The notes under the pieces were generated by a model that was not told the origin of the DNA, ran no database searches, and saw only the letters and a list, made by a program, of their open reading frames with translations. Below, one piece after another: positions 51,721-59,875 of a stretch of 60,711 nucleotides of DNA. The stretch is from Cupriavidus nantongensis (GTDB lineage: Bacteria > Pseudomonadota > Gammaproteobacteria > Burkholderiales > Burkholderiaceae): the NCBI RefSeq assembly GCF_001598055.1, contig NZ_CP014846.1, positions 1-60,711 on the forward strand. The letters are read 5' to 3'. The first letter of the stretch is position 1; the number at the start of each line of letters is the position of its first letter. Both the position numbers and the translations under genes were made by a program.

Positions 51721-52253
51721 GCCGCATCCTGAAACGCATCACGAAAGGCGTAGCCGTCGCCGGCCTGGCCGCCCTGGTGCTGGCCGCCGGCAGCTATGCC
51801 GCCGGTGCCCGCATCAACACCACCAAGAGCATTCCGGTCGGCCTGTACTGGACGAGCAGCGCGCCGGTGGAGCGGGGCGCTTACGTGCTTTGGTGCCCGC
51901 CGAAGGTCGGCGTGTTCGATGACGCCAAGGAAAGGGGCTACATCGGGGCCGGGTTCTGCCCAGGCGACTACGGCTACATGATGAAGCGCGTTTTAGCCGC
52001 TAAAGACGATGCCGTATCGGTGGCCGATGACGGCGTGCGCGTCAATGGCGAGCTGCTGCCACATAGCAAGCCCATCCAGGCCGACAAGTCCGGTCGGCCC
52101 TTGCCGCGCTTCCAGGCCAGCACCTACACGCTGGGCAATGCCGAGCTGCTGCTTATGTCGGACGTGAGCGACACGTCTTTCGACGGCCGCTACTTCGGCC
52201 CGATCAATCGTTCTCAAGTTCAGACCGTGATCCGTCCGGTCATCACCTGGTAG
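51717..52253 (+). CDS. traF: TraF, pilin-maturation peptidase (leader-peptidase-like)
   Basis: 178 residues from ATG 51717, overlapping the traG stop. Signal-anchor GVAVAGLAALVLAAGSYAAG, then the S26-type Ser motif NTTKSIPVGLYWTSSAPVER (catalytic Ser) and GDYGYMMKRVLAAKDDAVSV (catalytic Lys region). In RP4 it trims and circularises the TrbC pilin. A KorB site lies within the gene. Confidence 0.93.
   Translation: MSRILKRITKGVAVAGLAALVLAAGSYAAGARINTTKSIPVGLYWTSSAPVERGAYVLWCPPKVGVFDDAKERGYIGAGFCPGDYGYMMKRVLAAKDDAVSVADDGVRVNGELLPHSKPIQADKSGRPLPRFQASTYTLGNAELLLMSDVSDTSFDGRYFGPINRSQVQTVIRPVITW
51992..52004. promoter_or_regulatory. KorB operator inside traF
   Basis: TTTAGCCGCTAAA, perfect, coding for VLAAKD near the catalytic Lys of TraF. 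No promoter seen nearby. Confidence 0.83.
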
Positions 52254-52267
52254 GGGAGGAAACCACC

Positions 52268-54328
52268 ATGCGACTGTTCATCGCGGAAAAACCATCCGTC
52301 GCAAAAGCCATCGCCGGCGAGCTGGGCATCACCGGCAAGGGCGACGGCTTCATCGAGTGCGGCGGCGACAAAGTGACCTGGTGCTTTGGGCACATGCTGG
52401 AGCAGGCCGACCCGGACGAGTACACGCCCGATGACGTGCCGACCGGCAAATCAGGCAAGAAGCTATGGCGCGTCGATGAGCTGCCCATCATCCCGCAGAC
52501 GTGGGTTCTTCACCCGAAGGACGATGCCAAGAAGCAGCTCGCCGTGATCGGCAAGCTGCTGAAAGAAGCCAAGGAGATCGTCAACGCCGGCGACCCCGAC
52601 CGTGAAGGCCAGTTGCTGGTCGATGAAGTGCTGGAGCACTTCAAGAGCAGCAAGCCGGCGCGCCGCTTTTGGGTGTCTGCCCAGGATTCGGTTTCCGTCA
52701 AGCGCGGCCTGGCCGCCTTGAAGGAAAACACCACGTACAAGGGCTGGGCCGATGCCGCACGCGGGCGGCAGCGGGCCGACTGGCTGATCGGCATGAACCT
52801 AAGTCGCGCCTACACCCTGCGGGCGCAGCGCGGCGGTTCGCGCGCCCTGCTGACCGTGGGCCGCGTGCAGACCCCGACGCTCGCGCTTGTTGTCGGCCGC
52901 GACCGCGAGATCGAGGCGTTCAAGCCGGTGCCGTACCACACCATCAAGGCCGTGGTCGAGCACGCCGGCGGCAGCTTCGCCGCCGCCTGGAAAGCGAAGG
53001 AAGATCAAGCCGGCCTGGACAGCGAAGGCCGCCTTGTTGATACCGCCGTCGCGGATGCCCTGGTGGCCGCCGTCAAGGGCCAGCCGGGCACCATCGCCAC
53101 CTACAAGCAGGAAGCCAAGAAGAAGAACCAGCCGCTGGCCTTCGCGCTGTCCGACATTACCGCGCTGGCGTCCGCGCGCTACGGGTACAGCGCCGAGGAC
53201 GTGCTGAACACCTGCCAGGCGCTCTACGAGACGCACAAGCTGACCAGCTACCCGCGCACCGACTGCGCCTACCTGCCGGAGTCGCAGCACGCCGACGCGC
53301 CGCGCGTCCTGGAGGCCGTCAAGCACGTGAACCCCGAGCTGGCCGGCCTGGTCGATGCTGCCGACCCGCGCATCAAGTCCAAGACGTGGGACGACTCGAA
53401 GATCACCGCCCACCACGGCATCGTGCCGACCATGCAGAAAGGCAGCAAGGCCGGCTTGAGCGAGCGCGAGCGCAACATCTACGAGCTGATCGTCCGCGCC
53501 TACCTGGCGCAGTTCTACCCGCTGCACGAGTACATGCAAACCACGGTCGGCGTGGAGATCGCCGGCGAGAACTTCGCCGCGTCCGGCAAGGTGGTCACGC
53601 GCAACGGCTGGCGTGACGTGTTCGAGCAGGCCGACGAAGAGGACGCCAAGGAAGGCGACGACGAGAACGGCGCGCAGACCCTGCCACCGATGAAGCAAGG
53701 CGACGGTGTGACCTGCACCGAGGCCACCCGACGCGATGCGAAAACCAAGCCGCCGGCGCGCTTCACCGAGGGCACGCTGATTCGCGCGATGGAGAACATC
53801 CACAAGTTCGTGAGCGACCCGGAGCACAAGAAGATGCTGCGCGAAGGCGATGGCATCGGCACGTCCGCCACGCGCGCATCCATCATTTCCGAGCTGAAAC
53901 GCCGCGAGTTCCTGGAAACCAAGGGCAAGCAGATCGTCAGCACGACGCTGGGCCGCAGCGTCATCGACGCGCTGCCCGAGGTGGTGCGAAGCCCGGTGCT
54001 GACCGCCCTTTACGAACGCATGTTGAAGGGCGTCGAGCTGGGCACGGCGGCCCTGGACGCCTTCATTACGAAGCAAGAGGCGTTCATCCGCGACCAGGTG
54101 GCGAAGGCCAACAGCGGAGCCGTGAGCATCGCCGGCGGCAAGGAAGCCACGCCGGTTTCGTCCCTGCACAAGTGCATGGCTTGCGGCAATGGCTTGTCGC
54201 GCAGGCCGGCCAAGCGCAAGGGGCAATTCTGGTGGGGATGCAGCAACTTCCCCACGTGCAAGCAGACCTATCCCGACCTGAAAGGCCGGCCCGACTACAG
54301 CAAGGGCCGCAATGGCCCAGCCGAGTAA
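52268..54328 (+). CDS. traE: TraE, topoisomerase III-like protein
   Basis: 686 residues. Toprim start MRLFIAEKPSVAKAIAGELG, DPDREGQLLVDEVLEHF, type IA active site KLTSYPRTDCAYLPE with catalytic Tyr, and a C-terminal zinc ribbon (CMACGNGLSRRPAKRKGQFW, GCSNFPTCKQTYPDLKG). Plasmid-borne type IA topoisomerase; not strictly needed for RP4 transfer but conserved. Confidence 0.94.
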   Translation: MRLFIAEKPSVAKAIAGELGITGKGDGFIECGGDKVTWCFGHMLEQADPDEYTPDDVPTGKSGKKLWRVDELPIIPQTWVLHPKDDAKKQLAVIGKLLKEAKEIVNAGDPDREGQLLVDEVLEHFKSSKPARRFWVSAQDSVSVKRGLAALKENTTYKGWADAARGRQRADWLIGMNLSRAYTLRAQRGGSRALLTVGRVQTPTLALVVGRDREIEAFKPVPYHTIKAVVEHAGGSFAAAWKAKEDQAGLDSEGRLVDTAVADALVAAVKGQPGTIATYKQEAKKKNQPLAFALSDITALASARYGYSAEDVLNTCQALYETHKLTSYPRTDCAYLPESQHADAPRVLEAVKHVNPELAGLVDAADPRIKSKTWDDSKITAHHGIVPTMQKGSKAGLSERERNIYELIVRAYLAQFYPLHEYMQTTVGVEIAGENFAASGKVVTRNGWRDVFEQADEEDAKEGDDENGAQTLPPMKQGDGVTCTEATRRDAKTKPPARFTEGTLIRAMENIHKFVSDPEHKKMLREGDGIGTSATRASIISELKRREFLETKGKQIVSTTLGRSVIDALPEVVRSPVLTALYERMLKGVELGTAALDAFITKQEAFIRDQVAKANSGAVSIAGGKEATPVSSLHKCMACGNGLSRRPAKRKGQFWWGCSNFPTCKQTYPDLKGRPDYSKGRNGPAE

Positions 54329-54352
54329 CCACCAAGACGAAGGAGCATGACC

Positions 54353-54745
54353 ATGAACCAGCAAAACACCACCCAGGCCGATGACGTGCTGCCCGAGCTG
54401 CCCGCCATTGACGACAACGCGGCCGCCGCCGGCGCGCTGCGCGAGAAGCTGGCCGACGCGGCGACGCCCGGCTACCAGGCCGAGTTCGACCCCGAGGAAG
54501 CCGAGCGCGCCGGCGCGTTCGTGGAGGACGCATTGAGCGAGCAGGACGCCGCAGAGAGCGGCGACGACCTGGCGGCCCTGGCCTCGCAGGGCGACGACCA
54601 GGCCCCGGCCTTCATCACCGAAGGCGGCCCGAGCGACGACCTTCCGCCCTTCGTCAATACGACCAACATCCGCGAGCTGTACGACTGGAAGCCGGGCGAA
54701 TCGCTGGACGAGGCCATCGCGCGCAAGAAGGCGCAGGAGGGCTAA
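54353..54745 (+). CDS. traD: TraD, small acidic transfer-region protein
   Basis: 130 residues from ATG 54353 (AGGAG 7 bases upstream; ATG 54347 is too close). Acidic, Ala/Asp-rich ([20 protein letters not shown]) with a C-terminal [20 protein letters not shown]. Between traE and traC as in other IncP plasmids; function unknown. Confidence 0.83.
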   Translation: MNQQNTTQADDVLPELPAIDDNAAAAGALREKLADAATPGYQAEFDPEEAERAGAFVEDALSEQDAAESGDDLAALASQGDDQAPAFITEGGPSDDLPPFVNTTNIRELYDWKPGESLDEAIARKKAQEG

Positions 54746-54748
54746 CCC

Positions 54749-57700
54749 ATGCCGATCAACCAGGCCGAGGCGCAAGCCGTCACCCTGGCGTTCGTCCGAG
54801 ACTATCCCGGCGCGCTGGAGCTGGCCTATCGGTTCCGCGACAACACCGGCGAGCTGTACGGCCACCGGGCAGCAGAAGTCCCGGCAGACCTCAAGGGCGG
54901 CTATGTCCCGAAGGAGACGATCCACAACGGCCGGGCCTACCGTGGCCGCGTGGACGTGCCCCTGGCGAACATGGACGACGCCGCCGACCTGGTGCTGACG
55001 CTGCGGCATGAAGTGCTGGGCCACTACGGGGCCAACACCTTCAAGCCGGCCGAGAAACGCGCCCTGCTGGACGGCCTGATCGCCGCCCGCGAGGAACCGA
55101 GCCTGAAACCACGCTGGGAGGACATCAACCGCCGCTATGCCGGCGCTTCGATGGACGTGCGCGCGGAAGAGGTTTGGGCGCTGCATTGCGAAAGCATCGC
55201 GCCCGGCCAGCACGCGGGCCAGGCCCAGGTGCTGGAGCGCGGCCAGCAGTCATTCATGGAAACCTGCATCGCCCGCGTGCGGCCCATGCAAGTCGCCGAC
55301 CTGCACAACATCGTGTGCATGGTCGCGGATGGCCTTCACGACCGTTCCAGGACGCAGCAGACCTTTCCGCAGATCAACGAACTATTCCGAAGGGATGAAG
55401 CAATGGAACCCAAGAAGCCATTTCATGAAGTCGTTGCCGAAAAACTGATCGAGCAGCTCAAGGCAGGCACCGCGCCGTGGCAACGGCCGTGGGAGCCTGG
55501 CGAGCCGAACGCCTACCTGCCGATGAACCCGACCACCGGCAAGCGGTACAAGGGCATCAACGCCATTCACTTGATGGCCCAGGGCCGCAGCGATGGCCGT
55601 TGGATGACCTACAAGCAGGCCGCCGCCGTGGGCGCGCAGGTTCGCAAGGGCGAGAAGGGAACGCCTGTCCAATACTGGAAGTTCAGCGAGGAACAGAACA
55701 AGGTCGATGAGAGCGGCCGGCCCGTTCTCAACGCGAAGGGCGAGCCGGTCAAGGAAACCGTGCAGCTCGAACGCCCGCGCGTGTTCTTCGCCACGGTGTT
55801 CAACGCCGAGCAGATCGACGGCCTGCCGCCGATCCAGAAGAAGGAACAGACCTGGAGCGCCGTCGAGCGCGCCGAGCACATCCTGAAAGCGTCCGGTGCG
55901 TCGATCACGCACGCGCCTGGTGATCGCGCGTTCTACCGGCCCGCGACCGACAGCATCCACCTTCCCGACCGGGGCCAGTTCCCCACCGCCGACAACTACT
56001 ACGCGACCGCCCTGCATGAGCTGGGCCACTGGACGGGCCACCCGTCCCGCCTTGACCGCGACCTGGCCCATCCCTTCGGTTCCGAGGGGTACGCCAAGGA
56101 AGAGCTGCGCGCCGAGATCGCTTCCATGATCGTCGGCGACGAGCTGGGCATCGGCCACGATCCGGGCCAGCACGCCGCCTATGTCGGTTCCTGGATCAAG
56201 GCCCTGCAAGACGAGCCGCTGGAAGTGTTCCGCGCCGCTGCCGACGCCGAGAAGATTCACGACTACGTGCTGGCCTTCGAGCAGAAGCAGGTTCAGGAAC
56301 AAGAGCAGGCCCAGGTGCAGCAGCCCGAGCAGCACTACTCCGATTTGACGCTCCAGGCCCTGGTCGAAAAACACGGCTGGGAGGTTGCCTACAGCGGCTT
56401 GCAAGAGCCTGGCCGTGTGGATTCCGTCCATCGCACCTTTGAAGGTGTCGGGCCGCTGGGCACCATGACCACCCCGAACGGCGAGCGGCGCTTGTCGGCC
56501 GGCTACCACGACGACGCCGAGCGCCGGCGCTACGTCACGTTGAAGCTGGGCGACCAGGTGATCGGCGATGCCGATGGCCGCGACCAGAAGCCGGAAGAGA
56601 TCGCCCGCCAGATCAACGCCAAGGCCGAGCAGTACGCCGACGAGCGGCGCGTCAAGAACGGCCTGGAGCCGATCTACAGCATCGCCTCGCAGCAGGCCGA
56701 GGCCCAGCAGCTCAATGATGAGCTGCGCGAGCACGGCCAGGAGATCGTTTCTCACCTGGACGCGCAATCGCGGTGGGCGGATGGCGAGCGCATCTTTGCC
56801 TTCCACGAACAAGACGAACAACCGCACCAGGTCAGAAGCCTGGCCGAGCTGGAGAGCTACGCGCCCGATCAACTGCTGGCCCTGCCGGCGCTGGCCCAGG
56901 AGCAAGAGGCAAAGCCCTTGTCCGTGGCCGAACGCACGGCCGAGCAGCACGAGGCCATGAAGGCTGCCGACGATGCTTTCCAGCGCGAGCTGGTGCGCGC
57001 CTATGGCGAGAACAACGCCGGCGATGCCCGCTACAAGACCCAGCACGACGATGAGGCCGTGCAGAAGGCCGGCGATGCCTTCGTGGCCGCGTCGAACGCC
57101 TGGCGTGAGGCCGTGCGCGATGCCCGTCAAACCGTTGCGAGTCAGGAGGCCACGATGCAAGTACCCCAGCAGACCGACCAGGCCGAAGCCTGGATGTTGA
57201 AGCACGTCGAGCTGGGCACGGTGGGCCGTGCGCTCGAAGGCGCGACCCTGGAGCAGATCGACCGCGCCCTGGACGTGCTGGATCGCATGCAGCCGATGAA
57301 CACGCAAAACGAGTTCTGGACGCGGCACGAGCTGCCCTACGACCTGGAGCCGCTGGAAGCGAAGATCAACGACGCAATAGATCACCTGGTCGAAGAGCGC
57401 CGGCCGGATGCCGTAGTCGCTGCAACGCGGCTTGACCTGGCAACCGGCAACACCAATTCACGCGAGCGCGACCGCCAAGCCTTCCACCTGGCGGCCGACG
57501 ATGCGCTGGGCTTCCCCCTGCCCCACGACTGGACGGGTGAAGTGCGGGTTGTCGGCGTGGTCGAGCGTGACGGCGAGACGCGGGCCGCCGACCTGGCCAC
57601 GGAGACGCCGGAGGCGTACCACCTGTACGCCCGGAAGGGCGAAGCGCAGTTCGGCGAGGATGCCTTTGCCTACCTCACCGCCACCCGCACGCTGGGCGAG

Positions 57701-59485
57701 GCCGACGAGCTGGCCGACCGCCTGGCGCTGATCGACGCCAATTCGCAGACGGACGAGTACGAGAAGGCGACCCGGCTTGCCCGCGTGCAAGAGGATCGCG
57801 TCCGCCGCGACCCGAACAGCACCGACGAGGACATTTCAGCGGCTAAAGAAGCCCGGAAGGCGCTGGAGGCCAAAGCGTTCGTCGCGGCCGAGGAAGCCAA
57901 GAACTCCCAGCGGGTCGATGACGAGCGCGGCGACTCCGTGGAGCACCAGGCACCGCAGGAACAGCGCGTGGCTGCGGCCGACCAGCAGCCGGCCCAGGCC
58001 AGCCAGGCAACCGAACGGCAGTACATCAGCGTGCCGTTCAAAGAGAAGGACGAGGCCAAGCAGCTCGGAGCGCGCTGGGATCGCAAGGAACAGTCCTGGT
58101 ACGTGCCGGCGGGAGTGGATGCGGCCCCCTTCGCCAAATGGTCGCAGGGAGCCGCTACGCCGGCCGTAGAGGCCAAGCCGACCCAGCAGGCACCCGAGGC
58201 CCAGGACGGCGGCCAGAAGGCCGCACAGGCCGTCCAGCAGGCCCGGCAGTACCTTGCCGTGCCCTACGAGCAGCGCAACGCCGCCAAGGCCGCCGGCGCG
58301 CTTTGGGACAAGGCCGCGAAGTCCTGGTATGCCGGCCCTCGCGCCGACATGGCGAAGCTGGAACAGTGGAAGCCCGAGAACGTGCAGGCCCAGCAGGGGC
58401 CAGCGATGACGCCAAGGGAAGAGTTCGCCGAGGCCATGCGCAGCGCCGGCCTGTTCACCGGCAGCAACGCCCAGGGCGATCACCCGATCATGGACGGCAA
58501 GCGGCATCGCGTGCCGGTCGAGGGCGGCAAGAAGGGCACGCTCGATGGCTTCTATGTCGGCCACCTGGACGGCCACCCGGCCGGCCGGATCATCAACAAC
58601 AAGACCGGCACGGACATTACCTGGAAGAGCAAGGGCTACGCCTTGAGCGACCAGGAGAAGGCCAAGCTCCAGGCCGAGGCGGCCGAGAAGCTGGCCCAGC
58701 GTGCCGCCGAGCAAGACAAGCTCCAGGAAGCCACCGCGCAGCGCGTCGGCCGCCAGATGCCCGACCTGGTGCCGGTCGAGCAGCCGACGCCCTACCTGCA
58801 AGCCAAGGGCATCGAGGCCCACGCCGGCGTGTTCACCGACCGCGAGGGCCAGAAAACCTACATCCCCGCCTTCGACGTGGACGGCAAGCAGTGGACGATG
58901 CAGTACATCCAGGAGGACGGCACCAAGCGGTTCGCCAAGGACAGCAAGAAGGAAGGATGCTTCCACCCGGTCGGCGGCATGGATGCGCTGGCCGCAGCGC
59001 CGGCGCTGGTGATCGCCGAGGGCTATGCCACGGCCGCGAGCCTGGCCGAAGGGCTGGGGCATGCCACCGTGGCCGCGTTCGACTCGGGCAACCTGCCGCA
59101 CGTGGCCCGCGCCCTGCGCGAGAAGTTCCCCGACAAGCCCATCGTGATCGCCGGCGACGACGACAAGGCCCAGGAGATCGAGCGCGGCCACAACCCCGGC
59201 CGCGCCAAGGCCGAGGAAGCCGCGAAGGCCGTAGGCGGCAAGGCCATCTTCCCGATCTTCGCGCCGGGCGAGCAGCAGGCGAACCCCAAGGGCTTCACCG
59301 ACTTCAACGACCTGGCGAACAAGAGCGAGCTGGGCCGCGACGGCCTCAAGCGCCAGGTCGGCGCAGCCGTGGGCCAGGTGCTGATCGAGGAAGGCCGCCG
59401 ACAGCAGCAGGAGCAGCGCCAGGAGCGTGCGGAGAAGCAACAGCAGCAGCCGGAACGCCCGCGCCGCGCGGCACGCATCGGCTAA
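54749..59485 (+). CDS. traC: TraC, giant transfer primase with antirestriction-like domains
   Basis: 1,578 residues, much longer than RP4 TraC1 (about 1,060) and in line with the large R751-type primase. Order: an N-terminal unit with a metallopeptidase-like LRHEVLGHYG at about 85-94; an ArdC-like unit from about 219 (PFHEVVAEKLIEQLKAGTAP) with ALHELGHWTGHPSRLD at about 422-437; a charged middle; two related about 40-residue repeats near 1091 (YISVPFKEKDEAKQLGARWD) and 1166 (YLAVPYEQRNAAKAAGALWD); then the Toprim primase domain with EGYATAASLAEG at 1424 and VIAGDDD. It is exported with the DNA and primes complementary strands in recipients. ATG 55403 (MEPKKPFHE) is a plausible internal start. 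Confidence 0.93.
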   Translation: MPINQAEAQAVTLAFVRDYPGALELAYRFRDNTGELYGHRAAEVPADLKGGYVPKETIHNGRAYRGRVDVPLANMDDAADLVLTLRHEVLGHYGANTFKPAEKRALLDGLIAAREEPSLKPRWEDINRRYAGASMDVRAEEVWALHCESIAPGQHAGQAQVLERGQQSFMETCIARVRPMQVADLHNIVCMVADGLHDRSRTQQTFPQINELFRRDEAMEPKKPFHEVVAEKLIEQLKAGTAPWQRPWEPGEPNAYLPMNPTTGKRYKGINAIHLMAQGRSDGRWMTYKQAAAVGAQVRKGEKGTPVQYWKFSEEQNKVDESGRPVLNAKGEPVKETVQLERPRVFFATVFNAEQIDGLPPIQKKEQTWSAVERAEHILKASGASITHAPGDRAFYRPATDSIHLPDRGQFPTADNYYATALHELGHWTGHPSRLDRDLAHPFGSEGYAKEELRAEIASMIVGDELGIGHDPGQHAAYVGSWIKALQDEPLEVFRAAADAEKIHDYVLAFEQKQVQEQEQAQVQQPEQHYSDLTLQALVEKHGWEVAYSGLQEPGRVDSVHRTFEGVGPLGTMTTPNGERRLSAGYHDDAERRRYVTLKLGDQVIGDADGRDQKPEEIARQINAKAEQYADERRVKNGLEPIYSIASQQAEAQQLNDELREHGQEIVSHLDAQSRWADGERIFAFHEQDEQPHQVRSLAELESYAPDQLLALPALAQEQEAKPLSVAERTAEQHEAMKAADDAFQRELVRAYGENNAGDARYKTQHDDEAVQKAGDAFVAASNAWREAVRDARQTVASQEATMQVPQQTDQAEAWMLKHVELGTVGRALEGATLEQIDRALDVLDRMQPMNTQNEFWTRHELPYDLEPLEAKINDAIDHLVEERRPDAVVAATRLDLATGNTNSRERDRQAFHLAADDALGFPLPHDWTGEVRVVGVVERDGETRAADLATETPEAYHLYARKGEAQFGEDAFAYLTATRTLGEADELADRLALIDANSQTDEYEKATRLARVQEDRVRRDPNSTDEDISAAKEARKALEAKAFVAAEEAKNSQRVDDERGDSVEHQAPQEQRVAAADQQPAQASQATERQYISVPFKEKDEAKQLGARWDRKEQSWYVPAGVDAAPFAKWSQGAATPAVEAKPTQQAPEAQDGGQKAAQAVQQARQYLAVPYEQRNAAKAAGALWDKAAKSWYAGPRADMAKLEQWKPENVQAQQGPAMTPREEFAEAMRSAGLFTGSNAQGDHPIMDGKRHRVPVEGGKKGTLDGFYVGHLDGHPAGRIINNKTGTDITWKSKGYALSDQEKAKLQAEAAEKLAQRAAEQDKLQEATAQRVGRQMPDLVPVEQPTPYLQAKGIEAHAGVFTDREGQKTYIPAFDVDGKQWTMQYIQEDGTKRFAKDSKKEGCFHPVGGMDALAAAPALVIAEGYATAASLAEGLGHATVAAFDSGNLPHVARALREKFPDKPIVIAGDDDKAQEIERGHNPGRAKAEEAAKAVGGKAIFPIFAPGEQQANPKGFTDFNDLANKSELGRDGLKRQVGAAVGQVLIEEGRRQQQEQRQERAEKQQQQPERPRRAARIG
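57835..57847. promoter_or_regulatory. KorB operator variant inside traC
   Basis: TTCAGCGGCTAAA differs from the perfect site by one base. Twelfth KorB-type sequence of the plasmid. Confidence 0.65.
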
Positions 59486-59546
59486 AGTCCCGGAGGGCTG
59501 CAACCACACGCGCGGTTTCCTCCCTCCCTGGCCGCCGGCAGTCATC

Positions 59547-59577
59547 GCCGCCTCGCACCCCGAGGCGGCTTTTTTTT
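59547..59577 (+). terminator. Rho-independent terminator after traC
   Basis: GCCGCCTCG and CGAGGCGGC arms followed by eight T, about 60 bp after the traC stop. Confidence 0.92.
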
Positions 59578-59578
59578 G

Positions 59579-59730
59579 CTCGAGCATCGCCGCATCCGAC
59601 GATGCCACCAGGCCCGCGCACGTCGAGCTGCAGCATCGCCATTTCCGGCGATGCACGCCGGCGCGGTCGACCATCGCCAGTTCCGACGATGGCGGCCGCC
59701 CTGCCCGCCTGGATCTCGCATCGCCATTTC
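59579..59730. repeat. Palindrome array 3 (after traC terminator), interrupted by the composite transposon
   Basis: Same plan as arrays 1 and 2: CTCGAGCATCGCCGC, a CGTCGAGCTGCAGCATCGCC unit, a GGTCGACCATCGCC unit and finally GGATCTCGCATCGCCATTTC, which is cut by IS1071. The missing half, ATTTCTGACGATGAGATCC, continues at 14343 on the other side of the transposon. Confidence 0.9.
59726..59730. repeat. 5-bp target-site duplication (left) of the composite transposon
   Basis: ATTTC directly before the GGGGTCTCC terminus of IS1071; partner at 14343-14347. Confidence 0.92.
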
Positions 59731-59875
59731 GGGGTCTCCTCGTTTTCAGTGCAATAAGTGACGGTACGCAAAGCTAGCACTGGCGCGGGGGTGGTCTGGG
59801 TAGACCGTTGATTTCATTGACTTTCCTGTTCGCTTTGTAAACGGGTATGGTGGCCTCCCACTTTTGAGGTTCACG

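Noticed and set aside
52799..55213. 804-codon minus-strand frame opposite traE/traD/traC
   Set aside because: Shadow frame of well-identified tra genes, no domain or ribosome site.
57836..59674. 612-codon minus-strand frame opposite the end of traC
   Set aside because: Shadow of the primase domain in high-GC codons.
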